Shown one piece after another: positions 63,633 to 64,000 of a stretch of 64,000 nt of DNA. The notes beneath the pieces were generated by a model. That model made no database searches, was not told the origin of the DNA, and saw only the letters and a list, made by a program, of their open reading frames with translations. The position numbers were made by a program, and so were the translations under genes. The DNA comes from Paenibacillus agilis. Lineage in GTDB: Bacteria; Bacillota; Bacilli; Paenibacillales; Paenibacillaceae. The stretch is taken from positions 310,001 through 374,000 of the forward strand of contig NZ_VNJK01000003.1 in NCBI RefSeq assembly GCF_007786455.1. The letters are read 5' to 3'. Positions within the stretch are counted from its first letter, which is position 1, and the number at the start of each line of letters is the position of its first letter.

Positions 63633-64000
63633 ATGGAGGAGCAACAACGATATTTTAGCCGCGAACTGCTTCGTTGGTATTTAGACAACCGTCGGGACTT
63701 GCCATGGCGCCGTCAACATAATGCTTACTATACATGGGTGTCGGAAATTATGCTGCAGCAGACACGAGTCAGCACCGTTATTCCTTATTTCGAAAGATTT
63801 ATTGCGAAGTTTCCTACGCCTACAGCTCTAGCAGAAGCTCCTGAAGAAGACGTACTTAAGGCTTGGGAAGGACTCGGATATTATTCAAGAGCTCGCAACT
63901 TGCAAGCTGGAGCGCGTGAAGTGAAGGAGAAGTACAGTGGGGTTGTGCCAGATGACAAAGCCGCTGTATCTTCCTTAAAAGGTGTAGGACCATACACGAC
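63633..64000 (+). CDS. mutY: A/G-specific adenine glycosylase MutY (partial)
   Basis: The first 122 residues of MutY, cut by the window end. The [24 protein letters not shown] block (in parts) contains the catalytic Glu and the helix-hairpin-helix region [15 protein letters not shown] with the LKGVGPYT motif that follows. This enzyme removes adenine opposite 8-oxoguanine. GGGGAG lies seven bases before ATG 63633. Confidence 0.93.
   Translation, partial: MEEQQRYFSRELLRWYLDNRRDLPWRRQHNAYYTWVSEIMLQQTRVSTVIPYFERFIAKFPTPTALAEAPEEDVLKAWEGLGYYSRARNLQAGAREVKEKYSGVVPDDKAAVSSLKGVGPYT

Overview
The window looks like the chromosome of a spore-forming, low-to-moderate GC Bacillales bacterium, most likely Paenibacillus or a close relative. 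The grounds are strong AGGAGG-type ribosome binding sites, frequent TTG/GTG starts, an S-layer (SLH) protein, a KinB-type sporulation-like sensor kinase, a YheC/YheD spore-coat ATP-grasp protein, a DUF2642-like coat protein, bacilliredoxin, EcsAB and BdbDC. No rRNA, tRNA, CRISPR array, prophage or insertion sequence is visible. Genes lie on both strands in short operons closed by clear hairpin terminators. Species-level assignment is inference.

Layout: 1-4.5 kb holds a bacitracin-resistance-like locus (OmpR-type regulator, kinase without an extracellular domain, BcrA/BcrB-like ABC transporter, UppP). An MFS pump, a GC-rich chromate transporter and an SLH protein follow. 10.6-16.4 kb has a Yip1-like membrane protein, a degenerate SRAP protein, a secreted cysteine protease with a membrane partner, and a glycerate kinase/SLC13 permease pair. 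16.5-25 kb has a RecB-like nuclease with a 3-methyladenine glycosylase, an orphan CadC-type sensor, an LDH-like/PfoR-like pair, a methyltransferase, BdbD-BdbC and a chemoreceptor. A cluster of inverted extragenic repeats follows at 25.2 kb.

25.4-39 kb has a hydrolase, AsnB, an EmrB-type pump divergent from its TetR regulator (two matching operators), a YkoC/E/D-like ECF vitamin transporter downstream of tetR, and a GGDEF-EAL membrane protein paired with an orphan solute-binding lipoprotein. 39-49 kb has an MhqR-like regulator with a quinone oxidoreductase, EcsAB with an unknown protein, a flavoprotein, a sensor kinase ending in a TTAG microsatellite, a possible Lgt-like relic, bacilliredoxin and NadE. 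49-64 kb has NhaC, a hydrolase, a YtrA-type GntR/ABC operon, a lone bioA with a BirA-like operator, the YheC/D protein, a three-gene operon (adenylate-forming enzyme, SbnA-like, SbnB-like) predicted to make a 2,3-diaminopropionate-derived metabolite, AcpS, two lipoproteins including a c-type cytochrome, and the start of mutY.

The most promising candidates for undescribed biology are the compact diaminopropionate operon (57.7-60.9 kb), the solute-binding-protein/c-di-GMP pair (35.0-39.1 kb), the SRAP protein that keeps Cys2 but lacks other catalytic residues, the LDH with a changed specificity loop next to a PfoR-like membrane protein, and the tetR-headed ECF operon.
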